Assembly: GCF_021729865.1 (NCBI RefSeq)
Contig: NZ_CP063400.1
Coordinates: 2,852,001-2,916,000 of the forward strand
DNA length: 64,000 bases
Reading direction: 5' to 3'
Source: Hydrogenophaga sp. SL48
GTDB lineage: Bacteria; Pseudomonadota; Gammaproteobacteria; Burkholderiales; Burkholderiaceae_C
The notes beneath the pieces are model-generated. The model saw only the letters and a list, made by a program, of their open reading frames with translations, was not told the DNA's origin and did not search any database. Below are positions 10,982 through 20,083 of the stretch, in pieces. Position 1 is the stretch's first letter; each line of letters begins with the position of its first letter. A program made the translations under genes and the position numbers.

Positions 10982-11048
10982 GTGGAACCGGCTTCGCCGG
11001 GCCACTCGCATCGCTCCCTGGGGGGTGACGCGAAGCGGCGCGGGGGGG
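10982..11048 (-). repeat. three-hairpin intergenic repeat, copy 1
   Basis: This copy abuts the stop codon of the dnr gene. Read on the minus strand it begins with a C-run, has a GCCGCTTCGCG-type hairpin, then a short C/G-run hairpin, and ends with GTGGCCCGGCGAAGCCGGTTCCAC, whose arms pair around GAA. Similar copies follow norQ, nirN, nirS, nrtA and the last gene of the window. The central hairpin is less symmetric here than in the other copies. Confidence 0.75.
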
Positions 11049-11756
11049 TCAATCCACCGGGTACCGGGTCAGCCGCTGCGGATCGGGAATGTGGATGTCG
11101 CGCTTGTCGATCACGATCAGGCCCTTGGCCTCCAGCTCGTGCAGCACCCGCGAAAAATACTCGGGCGTCATCGACAGCCGCGAGGCGATCGCCGCCTTGC
11201 TCACCGGCAGGGTCACGCGTTGCGCGAGTTCGTCCTCCGTGCCGCCCTTGCCGGCATCGGGCAGGTCGCGCATGAGGTAGCCGATGACGCGCTCCACACC
11301 GCTGTGCAACGCGTAGGCCTGCACGTCGTTCACCAGGCCGTGCAGGCGCCGCGACAGGCCCGCGAGCATGCGCATGCAGAAGCGCGGATCGGTTTCGATC
11401 TCCTGCATCACGCTCTGCTTGGACACGCTGAGCAGCAGCGTGTCGGTCAGCGCCTGCGCGTTGATGAAATAGGGCTTGTCGGTGAACATCAGCGCCTCGG
11501 CGAAGCTGTTGCCCGGCCCGACGATCTCGATGATCTTTTCCTGCCCGGCCGGTGAAAGGGCGAACAGCTTGATCTGGCCGGCCACCGTGACGTGGAATTC
11601 GTTGCACGGCTCGCCGATGTGAAACACGTCGTCACCGCGCGTGAGCTGGCGCAGGCGGCAGCCCTGGGCCAGGCGCTGCAACTCGGGCGGTTTCATTTCC
11701 TGAAACAGCGGCAGCATGGAGAGGTAACGGGGCAGGTCGAACTGGGCAATGTCCAT
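11049..11756 (-). CDS. dnr: Crp/Fnr-family regulator of the Dnr type
   Basis: A 235-residue regulator with an N-terminal cyclic-nucleotide-binding-like beta-roll (about 15-130), a dimer helix and a C-terminal winged helix. The N-terminal cysteine cluster that holds the [4Fe-4S] cluster in Fnr is absent, as in Dnr/NnrR, which sense NO through heme. The recognition helix reads SMTPEYFSRVLHEL; its E..SR pattern is the one that reads TTGA half-sites. The gene is last in the nor cluster, and matching boxes lie before norC and nirS. An ATG eight codons upstream is also possible. Confidence 0.88.
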   Translation of the reverse strand: MDIAQFDLPRYLSMLPLFQEMKPPELQRLAQGCRLRQLTRGDDVFHIGEPCNEFHVTVAGQIKLFALSPAGQEKIIEIVGPGNSFAEALMFTDKPYFINAQALTDTLLLSVSKQSVMQEIETDPRFCMRMLAGLSRRLHGLVNDVQAYALHSGVERVIGYLMRDLPDAGKGGTEDELAQRVTLPVSKAAIASRLSMTPEYFSRVLHELEAKGLIVIDKRDIHIPDPQRLTRYPVD

Positions 11757-11832
11757 GGCCGGGGCGCACAGGGTGCGCAAGCGCGTGAGGTGGGGGAGAT
11801 CGGCCCCGCACTGTACCCGCTTGGCGTGGTGT

Positions 11833-13668
11833 TCAGTGGGACGACTGGCGCATGAAACGGGTGTAGACCCCCGTCAGCCGATCCACCAGGTCCTGTGGCC
11901 GGTGCACCAGCGCGTAGCCCTGCTGGCCGAACAGCATGGGCAGGTAGTCGTGGGCCGCTTCGTCGATGGTGATGCAGAACGGAATCAGCCCGGCCTCGCG
12001 CGCGGCCTGCACCGCGTGGCGCGTGTCCTCCAGACCGTAGCGGCCCTCGTACACGTCGAGGTCGTTGGGCTTGCCGTCGGTGAGGATCAGCATCAGGCGC
12101 TGGCGCTCCGGGCGCTCGCCCAGGCGCAACGTGGCCAGGCGGATCGCCGCGCCCATGCGCGTGTAGTACCCCGGCTTGATGGCGCCCACGCGGTCGCGCA
12201 CCGAGGCGTTCCAGGACTCGTCAAAATCCTTCAGGTGCTGGATGCGCACGTTCTGCCGCCGCACGGACGAAAAGCCCAGCATCTCGAACGGGTCGCCGCT
12301 GGCGCTGAGCGCTTCACCGAACACGTAGAGCGCGTCGCGGATCACGTCGATCACACGCGCCGTCTGGGTGGCGTAGGCGTCGGTTGAAAGGGACAGGTCG
12401 GCCAGCAGCAGCGTGGCGAGGCTGCGCTCGGTGCGCACGCGCCGGGTGAACACGGCCGGCGATTCGCTGTGCGGCGCACCGGCAGCGTCGACGCGGTGGC
12501 GCACCCAGGCGTCGAGGTCGATCTCGTCGCCCTCGGGTTGCGCGCGCTGCCGGCCGGTGCCTGCCCGCAGGATCTCCAGCCGGCGGCGCACGCGCCGTGC
12601 CGTGGTGCGCAAGGCGGTGGGCGGCACATAGGGCTCGGCGGGTGTGGCCACCAGGGTCTGCAGGGCGCAGTGCTCCGGCAACAGCGCGTTGCGCCGGAAG
12701 TCCCACTCGGGCAGGCGGATGCCAGGGCCGAGCGGCCGGTCGTCGGCGGCGGCGCTGGGCAGGTCGAGGTCGAACTTCACCCGCGCGGCCGTGCTCTGGC
12801 CGTCGGGTGCGATGGCCAGCACGTCCATGTCGTTGGCCACGCCGGCGGCGTTGTCGTCGGGATCGTCGTCGCTGGCGCGGTTGACCTTGACGAATTCGCC
12901 CCAGGACAGGATGGACTCGGCGCGAAAGAACATCATGAGCGGCGCCTTGTCGCGCTCATCGCTCACGGTCTGGGCGCGGCGGCGGCGCGCGTCCTGAACG
13001 GCGGGTTGGCGGGCATCGCCCGTCGCCGCCTCGCCGTCGGGCCGCGCCACCGCGGCCGCAGGCTCGCCACCGGCGTCGAGCCAGAGCCAGACCGGGGCCA
13101 CGTCCTGCGGCTGCAGGCCGCTGCGTGCGGCGGGCGCCAAGCCGCGCAGTGCCTGCTGCACGGTGCGTTCGGCCTCGGCGGTCGCTCCCTTGAGGCGCGC
13201 CGGATCGGGTCGCAGTGCGAGCTGGGCGGCGAGCACCTCCCGGTGGCGCGCCGCCAGGCCGGGAAAGGTCCGCAGCACCCGCGCACTGGCGCGCACGTTG
13301 TCGCCCAGCCAGTCGCCCGTGGGCTCGATGCAGGCGCCCTGCGCCGCCAGCCAGAGGTAGAGCGCGCGGTTCAGCGCCGCGTCATCGAACACCGCCACGG
13401 TGGGTGGCAGCGACAGCGCCTCGGTCTCCAGCCGGCCGGTGGCGGCGTGCGTGCCGCTGCCCGCGATGCGCTGCAGCCAGTCGCGCGGGCCGCCGCTGCG
13501 GCTGTCGGTGGCGGGCGCCAGGCGCACGCCGTGGGCACCGCCCGCAGCGCGGAACAGCATGCCGATGGCGCGCTGCACATCGGGCAGGTGCACGGCGGCG
13601 TGCGCGTGCTGGCGGCTCGCCGCGCGGTGGATGAAACGGTGCCATTGCTGGCCGACCCACTCTTCCAT
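11833..13668 (-). CDS. norD: nitric oxide reductase activation protein NorD
   Basis: A 611-residue soluble protein that works with the NorQ ATPase to insert or activate iron in the NO reductase. The C-terminal third (about 400-611) is a von Willebrand factor A domain with the metal-ion site DLSLST, followed by LILTDGKPNDLDVYEGRYG. The long N-terminal part is rich in Ala, Arg and Pro. Its ATG overlaps the stop of the upstream ferredoxin gene (ATGA), so translation is coupled. An in-frame start further upstream would lie inside that gene and is rejected. Confidence 0.92.
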   Translation of the reverse strand: MEEWVGQQWHRFIHRAASRQHAHAAVHLPDVQRAIGMLFRAAGGAHGVRLAPATDSRSGGPRDWLQRIAGSGTHAATGRLETEALSLPPTVAVFDDAALNRALYLWLAAQGACIEPTGDWLGDNVRASARVLRTFPGLAARHREVLAAQLALRPDPARLKGATAEAERTVQQALRGLAPAARSGLQPQDVAPVWLWLDAGGEPAAAVARPDGEAATGDARQPAVQDARRRRAQTVSDERDKAPLMMFFRAESILSWGEFVKVNRASDDDPDDNAAGVANDMDVLAIAPDGQSTAARVKFDLDLPSAAADDRPLGPGIRLPEWDFRRNALLPEHCALQTLVATPAEPYVPPTALRTTARRVRRRLEILRAGTGRQRAQPEGDEIDLDAWVRHRVDAAGAPHSESPAVFTRRVRTERSLATLLLADLSLSTDAYATQTARVIDVIRDALYVFGEALSASGDPFEMLGFSSVRRQNVRIQHLKDFDESWNASVRDRVGAIKPGYYTRMGAAIRLATLRLGERPERQRLMLILTDGKPNDLDVYEGRYGLEDTRHAVQAAREAGLIPFCITIDEAAHDYLPMLFGQQGYALVHRPQDLVDRLTGVYTRFMRQSSH

Positions 13669-14612
13669 CAGGTGCTCTCTTTCTGTTGATCGAGTTCGGC
13701 CTTGCGCTGTCGCAGGGTTTCGCGCACCGCGTCGGCGCCCACCTTCCACTCCAGCAGCGGCTCACGCACTTGCGCGGTCTGGGTCTCGTCGCACGAGTCC
13801 AGGCACTGGCCGCACTGCACGCACGAAAACATCATGCGTTTGATGTTGCGCGGGTGCAGGCGCATCGGGCAGCCGTTGTCGCAGGCCGAGCCTTGCGGGT
13901 GGGTGGCCGTGGTGCAGGTGCGGCAGTCGCGCGCGTTGTCGCGGTCGAACGCGACCACCATGCCTTTGGGGTTCGCCATCCAGGCGAGGCTCTGGAACAG
14001 ACCGACCGCGCAGCCGAAGCGGCAGAACAGGTGGCGGGCGAAGGCGAACTCGGCCGTGAACACGGCGGTGCCGATGACCAGGAAACGCGCCTGGTTGGGC
14101 GTGAGCGTGCCGGCGAACAGGTTGCCCCAGATGGTGGCCGGCGGCAGCAGGTAGGTGAGCAGCGTGATGGCCCACATGAAGCCAAAGGCGAGGCACAGCA
14201 CACCGAAAACGGGCCACCAGCGCGCCGAGGGCTTCACCCCGGCGCGGGCCGTGCGGTGTTTGTCCCAGACGCTGAGCTTGCCGCAGGCGCGGTGCAGCGC
14301 GGTGTTGAGCGTCTCGACCAGGGTGAAGTGCGGGCAGAGCCAGCCGCAGTACAGGCGGCCGTAGCGCCAGGCCACGCCCAGAAAGGCCACGACCACCACG
14401 ATGGCGGGCAGGAAGGCGCGCAGAAAGATGCGCATCGCCGCCTCGTTGGCGCTGATCTCGCCGGCCCTGAAGGCGTCGATGCCCAGGCTCCAGCGCTGCC
14501 CCAGAAACCAGAGCTGGGCTTCGGTGAGGTCGAAGCGCAGCAGGTCCAGCGCGGGCGCCAGCAGGAACAGTGCGAAGAAGCCGAGTTGAAAGAAGAGGCG
14601 GCGGCGTTGCAT
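13668..14612 (-). CDS. 4Fe-4S polyferredoxin membrane protein inserted in the nor operon
   Basis: A 314-residue protein with about five hydrophobic segments (for example 7-25, 60-80, 130-160, 180-200) and several cysteine motifs: CGWLCPH, FCRFGCAVG, DCRTCTTATHPQGSACDNGCP and a ferredoxin-type CVQCGQCLDSC. This is the architecture of NapH, NosR C-termini and CcoG, which pass electrons across or along the membrane. The exact function is not known to me. Position between norQ and norD, with an ATGA overlap to norD, points to a role in NO reductase assembly or electron supply. The 195 bases to norQ hold repeat copy 2. Confidence 0.8.
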   Translation of the reverse strand: MQRRRLFFQLGFFALFLLAPALDLLRFDLTEAQLWFLGQRWSLGIDAFRAGEISANEAAMRIFLRAFLPAIVVVVAFLGVAWRYGRLYCGWLCPHFTLVETLNTALHRACGKLSVWDKHRTARAGVKPSARWWPVFGVLCLAFGFMWAITLLTYLLPPATIWGNLFAGTLTPNQARFLVIGTAVFTAEFAFARHLFCRFGCAVGLFQSLAWMANPKGMVVAFDRDNARDCRTCTTATHPQGSACDNGCPMRLHPRNIKRMMFSCVQCGQCLDSCDETQTAQVREPLLEWKVGADAVRETLRQRKAELDQQKEST

Positions 14613-14729
14613 GGTGTGACAAACAGAGGAGGGAGCGCAGCGCCGCCGCCGCAAAAAGAGATCAATGCGCCACAGCGCTGAGAGACTGATGTAGGGCCAG
14701 GATCGAAGGTGCACCGGCCAGCGCGCACC

Positions 14730-14804
14730 GTGGAACCGGCTTTGCCGGGCCACTTGTGCGGTCCCCCCTGACAGGGGGGAAGACGCGGAGCGGCGCAGGG
14801 GGGT
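14730..14804 (-). repeat. three-hairpin intergenic repeat, copy 2
   Basis: This copy begins four bases after the norQ stop codon, inside the nor operon between norQ and the polyferredoxin gene. The minus strand carries CCCCCCTGTCAGGGGGG as the central hairpin and the end block with CCGGCAAAGCCGG. The first hairpin is imperfect (GCCGCTCCGCGTC). No promoter was seen in the 120 bases that follow, so readthrough is expected. Confidence 0.8.
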
Positions 14805-14807
14805 GAT

Positions 14808-15620
14808 TCATGGTGCGTAGCCGATGACGGCCGACACCACTTCGCCCAGCGCCGCCGCGGTCTCGGCATCGTCGGTCAGGGCGTCCACGATGGCGGAGCG
14901 GCAGGCCATGTGCAACGGCAGGCCGCTGGCCACCAGGCGCGCGGCCATCACCAGCAGGCGCGTGCTCGCGGTCTCTTCGAGGTCGTGGTCGGTCAGGCGC
15001 CGCAAGGCCGTGGCCAGCCGCACCAGGCGCTCGGCCAGGACGGCATCGACGCCGGTTTCGGCTTCGATGATGGCGCGCTCCACCGCCGGCTCGGGGTAGC
15101 CGAAGCTCAGCGCGATGAAGCGCTGGCGGGTGCTGGGTTTCAGGCTTTTCAGCAGGTTCTGGTAGCCCGGGTTGTAGCTGATGACCAGCATGAAACCGGG
15201 TGGTGCCACCAGCTGTTCGCCGGTGCGTTCGATGGGCAGCACGCGCCGGTCGTCGGCCAGCGGGTGCAGCACCACGGTGGTGTCCTTGCGGGCTTCCACC
15301 ACCTCGTCGAGGTAGCAGATGGCGCCGGTGCGCACGGCGCGGGCCAGCGGCCCGTCCTGCCACACCGTGCCGTCGGCACCGATGAGGTGGCGGCCCACGA
15401 GGTCGGCCGCGCTCAGGTCGTCGTGGCAGCTCACGGTGATGAGCGGCCGGCCCAGGCGGGCCGCCATGTGCTCCACGAAGCGCGTCTTGCCGCAGCCCGT
15501 GGGGCCCTTGATCAGCACCGGCAGGCGCTGGCGGAAGGCGTGCTCGAAGAGCGTCGCCTCACCCGCCTGCTCGGCGTAGAAAGGCACCTGTGCCAGGCGG
15601 TGGATGTCGCTGTGGTCCAT
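14808..15620 (-). CDS. norQ: NorQ/CbbQ-family MoxR-type AAA ATPase
   Basis: A 270-residue AAA+ ATPase that partners with the VWA protein NorD to mature the NO reductase active site. Walker A is GPTGCGKT at about residues 39-46, Walker B is ICYLDEVVEAR near 107-117, and the arginine-rich lid follows. An in-frame start 20 codons upstream would overlap the norB 3' end; MDHSDIHRLAQVPFY is the usual beginning of CbbQ/NirQ proteins. It lies 19 bases after norB. Confidence 0.94.
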   Translation of the reverse strand: MDHSDIHRLAQVPFYAEQAGEATLFEHAFRQRLPVLIKGPTGCGKTRFVEHMAARLGRPLITVSCHDDLSAADLVGRHLIGADGTVWQDGPLARAVRTGAICYLDEVVEARKDTTVVLHPLADDRRVLPIERTGEQLVAPPGFMLVISYNPGYQNLLKSLKPSTRQRFIALSFGYPEPAVERAIIEAETGVDAVLAERLVRLATALRRLTDHDLEETASTRLLVMAARLVASGLPLHMACRSAIVDALTDDAETAAALGEVVSAVIGYAP

Positions 15621-15639
15621 GGCGTTCACTCGCTCGGGT

Positions 15640-17543
<1,904 letters not shown>

Positions 17544-17600
17544 GGAACCCTCCATCGGTTGGCGATGGCGGTATCCTCCTTTTTTGCTCAGGTATCGTCC

Positions 17601-17614
17601 TTGAACCAGTTCAA
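17601..17614 (-). promoter_or_regulatory. Fnr/Dnr-type box upstream of norC
   Basis: The palindrome TTGAACCAGTTCAA (TTGA, six bases, TCAA) extends to eight-base arms CCTTGAAC/GTTCAAGG. On the minus strand a GGATAC element is centred about 33 bases further on, which would place the box near -41.5 (class II position) and transcription start near 17566. The same half-sites recur between nirS and cobA. The divergent DUF59 gene begins 98 bases away on the plus strand, but no good -10 is seen at the matching distance. Confidence 0.8.
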
Positions 17615-17711
17615 GGAACCACACACATTCCCGACCCCGCACCTTGAAACCCGGCGGGTTGGCTCTACAGTGAATCCCACCGCCCGCCGCACCGGGCCAG
17701 GAGCACCCCGC

Positions 17712-18023
17712 ATGAACACCGACACCGACCTGCACGCCGCCGTGATGACCGCCCTGGCCCAGGTGGACGACCCCGAGATGGGCGAAAACCTGGTGGACCT
17801 GGGGGTGGTCGGCGAGGTCCGGATCGACGGCAGCGCCGTGGCCGTGACCCTCATTCCCACCAGCGCCACCTGCCCCATGGCCGACGTGATGGTGGACGAC
17901 GCGCAGACCGCCGTGCAGCGCGCCTGCCCGCCCGGCACCACGGTGGACGTGCACATGGACTGGGACACCGAATGGTCGCCCGAGCGGCTCGCGCCCGCGC
18001 TCCGGGAGCGCTTCGGGTGGTGA
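17712..18023 (+). CDS. DUF59/MIP18-type metal-sulfur cluster assembly protein
   Basis: A 103-residue cytosolic protein of the PaaD/SufT/MIP18 family. Family features are VDDPEMGENLVDLGVVGEV near the N-terminus and the cysteine loop LIPTSATCPMADVM in the middle. Family members assist Fe-S cluster assembly on client proteins. It is divergent from norC and its stop overlaps the GTG start of the next gene. Context suggests help with the clusters of the nor-operon polyferredoxin or NirJ, which is inference. Confidence 0.85.
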   Translation: MNTDTDLHAAVMTALAQVDDPEMGENLVDLGVVGEVRIDGSAVAVTLIPTSATCPMADVMVDDAQTAVQRACPPGTTVDVHMDWDTEWSPERLAPALRERFGW

Positions 18024-19108
18024 GTCCTTCCCCACAGGTGCGTGCGCCCGAGCCGCCTCCCCTGCCCCGCTGGTCGGTGGGCGTGGTGGCCCTGCTCGCC
18101 GTGCTCAACCTGCTGGGCGCGCTCGGCGGCGGCCTGGTGCGCCTGGGCAGCCTGCCCGCGGGCGACCACGGCCCCACCGGCGCCCTGGCGGTGGCGGCGC
18201 ACGGCGCGGTCATGATGGCCGGTTTCTTCGGCAGCCTGATCGCGCTGGAGCGCGCGGTGGCGCTGCGCCGCGGCCTCTGGGTGCCGGCGCTCGCGGCCAT
18301 CGGCGGCCTGCTGGCCTGGGGTGGCGGCTGGTGGCGCCCGGCCGAGGCCTTGTGGGTGGTTTCGGCCATCGGCCTGGTGGGCCTGTACGCCTGGGCCGGC
18401 TGGCGCCGCGCCATGTCGCTGCCGCTGGCGGTGGAGGCTTCGGGGGCGCTGGCCCTGCTGGCGGGCACGCTGGGTTTTGCCTTCGCTCAGCCCGATCTGG
18501 CCCGCCTGGGCTGGAGCGCCTTCCTGGTGCTGACCATCGCGGGCGAGCGGCGCGAGCTCACGCGCCTGGTGCGTCTGCCGCGCTGGAGCGCGCAGGCCTT
18601 CCTCGCCGGCTGGGGCGCGCTGGCGCTGGCCGTGGCGCTGGCAGCGTTCGGCGCCACCGGCGTGGCGCTGGTGCTGTGGTGGCTGGCGCTGGGCGCGCTC
18701 GCGCTCTGGCTGCTGCGCTTCGACGTGGCCACCAAGCAGTGGCGCGCCAAGGGCTGGGCCGGCCACACCGCGATCTGCCTCTCGGTGGGTTACGGCTGGC
18801 TGCTGCTGGCGGCCGGCCTCGGACTGGCCGGGCACCTGGTGGCCTGGCACGGGCTGTGGCTGGGCTTCGTGATGGCCATGGTGTTCGGCCACGCGCCCAT
18901 CATGCTGCCGGCCCTGGCCGGCTGGCGGCCCGAACCCACGCGCTGGGCGCTGCTGCCGCTGGGCGTGCTGGGGTTGAGCCTGGCGCTGAGGACCGTGGCC
19001 GCGCCCGCTGGCTGGGCCGCCGGCCTGGCCGTGGCGGGCGCGGGCCATGCGCTGGCCTTCGTGCTGTTTGGGGCGGTGATGGTGCGCGCGGTGCGGCGCG
19101 GGCGCTGA
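18020..19108 (+). CDS. polytopic membrane protein, possibly NnrS-like
   Basis: About 362 residues and ten or eleven hydrophobic helices, very rich in Ala, Leu, Trp and Gly. Histidines fall in helix-end motifs HGAVMMAGFFGSLIALERA and FGHAPIMLPALAG, reminiscent of heme/copper-associated NnrS proteins that protect against NO stress; this assignment is tentative. The GTG at 18020 overlaps the stop of the DUF59 gene (GTGA). An ATG at 17972 lies inside that gene and is less likely. The gene converges on norF with four bases between the ends. Confidence 0.6.
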   Translation: MSPSPQVRAPEPPPLPRWSVGVVALLAVLNLLGALGGGLVRLGSLPAGDHGPTGALAVAAHGAVMMAGFFGSLIALERAVALRRGLWVPALAAIGGLLAWGGGWWRPAEALWVVSAIGLVGLYAWAGWRRAMSLPLAVEASGALALLAGTLGFAFAQPDLARLGWSAFLVLTIAGERRELTRLVRLPRWSAQAFLAGWGALALAVALAAFGATGVALVLWWLALGALALWLLRFDVATKQWRAKGWAGHTAICLSVGYGWLLLAAGLGLAGHLVAWHGLWLGFVMAMVFGHAPIMLPALAGWRPEPTRWALLPLGVLGLSLALRTVAAPAGWAAGLAVAGAGHALAFVLFGAVMVRAVRRGR

Positions 19109-19112
19109 AGGC

Positions 19113-19388
19113 TCACGCCCGCGGCAGCAGGCTGGCCAGCAGGACCAGCCCGATCACCACCGCCAGCCAGCCCATCACCGCACGCCGCCACAGCGCGGGC
19201 GCGGTGCGCAGCTCCATGTAGTCGAGCGCGATCAGCGCGCCCTTGAAGACCGAGAGCGCCAGCACCGCTGCGGTGGCGGCCTGCCCCAGCTGGCCCAGTG
19301 AAGCGGCGGCGCCCTCGCCCAGCCACCAGCTCAGCACCGTGGCCAGCACCAGCAGCGCGAACACGGTGTCTGCCCTTGTGAATCGCAT
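19113..19388 (-). CDS. norF: small membrane protein of the cytochrome oxidase subunit IV type (NorF-like)
   Basis: About 91 residues with three helices (roughly 10-28, 35-58 and 70-90), matching the prokaryotic subunit IV fold. Directly downstream of norE, it fits NorF, an accessory protein that together with NorE raises NO reductase activity in Paracoccus. Two starts compete: ATG at 19403, which overlaps the norE stop as ATGA and would add MRGQG, and ATG at 19388 used here. Last gene of the nir operon. Confidence 0.7.
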   Translation of the reverse strand: MRFTRADTVFALLVLATVLSWWLGEGAAASLGQLGQAATAAVLALSVFKGALIALDYMELRTAPALWRRAVMGWLAVVIGLVLLASLLPRA

Positions 19389-19399
19389 GCCCTGCCCCC

Positions 19400-20083
19400 T
19401 CATCGAATGACGTAGACCAGCGGGAACAGCACCATCCACAGCAGGTCCACCATGTGCCAGAACACCGCGCCCGAGGCGGGGCCCATGTGGTTGGCTTGGC
19501 CGTAGGCATCGGCCTGCGCCTTGCGCCACAGCAGCGCGAACACGAGGGCGCCCACGACCACGTGCAGGAAGTGAAAGCCCGTGAGCAGGGTGTAGAGCAG
19601 CGTGAAGGCGTCGGTGGCCCAGTCGAAACCGGCCCGCACCTTGCCCACGAACTCGTGCGACTTGACAACCAGGAAGCCGATGGCACCGGCCAGCGCGGTC
19701 AACAGCCAGCGGGCGCCGGCTTCGCGCCGATCCGCCTCAAAGGCCCGCACCGCGCGCACGGCCGCCCAGCTGGCCGCCACCAGCAGCAGGGTGTTGAGCG
19801 CGCCGGTGTGCAGGCTGAGCGCAGCTTGCCCCTGTGCGAACACCGCAGGCTCGCGCCAGCGCGCGAACGCGAACGACACGAACAGCAGACCGAAGGTCAG
19901 CAGCTCGGCCAGCACCAGCAGCCAGACCACGCCGTCGCCGGCCAGGCGGGGTTCAACCGACAGCGCGTCCGGAGCGCGTGCCTCGTCGAGGGCAGCCGTG
20001 GAACCGCCCTTCGACAGGCTCAGGACGGGCCACTGGTTGCGTCCCCCTCCGGGGGAAGGCGCGCAGCGTCGCAGGGGGCTCAA
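19400..20083 (-). CDS. norE: heme-copper oxidase subunit III family protein NorE
   Basis: The conserved part has five helices, with GDGVVWLLVLAELLTFGLLF, SHEFVGKVRAGFD, LLTGFHFLHVVVGALV and HMVDLLWMVLFPLVYVI, as in NorE/CoxC. The start is uncertain. No ATG precedes the first helix, and the only candidates are a TTG at 20083 overlapping the nirN stop (TTGA) or a GTG at the edge of helix 1. Use of the TTG would translate straight through repeat copy 3, giving an odd 30-residue N-terminus. The nir-operon location is typical for norEF. Confidence 0.75.
   Translation of the reverse strand: MSPLRRCAPSPGGGRNQWPVLSLSKGGSTAALDEARAPDALSVEPRLAGDGVVWLLVLAELLTFGLLFVSFAFARWREPAVFAQGQAALSLHTGALNTLLLVAASWAAVRAVRAFEADRREAGARWLLTALAGAIGFLVVKSHEFVGKVRAGFDWATDAFTLLYTLLTGFHFLHVVVGALVFALLWRKAQADAYGQANHMGPASGAVFWHMVDLLWMVLFPLVYVIR
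19998..20079 (-). repeat. three-hairpin intergenic repeat, copy 3, with inserted CCTGAGCCTGTCGAAGG block
   Basis: This copy follows the nirN stop and shares the outer parts with the others (C-run, CCCCCGGAGGGGG hairpin, terminal GTGGCCCG...CGGTTCCAC). Its third hairpin contains CCTGAGCCTGTCGAAGG, a short repeat widespread in proteobacterial genomes, instead of the simple GCAAAGC loop. It lies upstream of the clearly conserved part of norE and may be partly translated if norE starts at the TTG. Confidence 0.75.
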
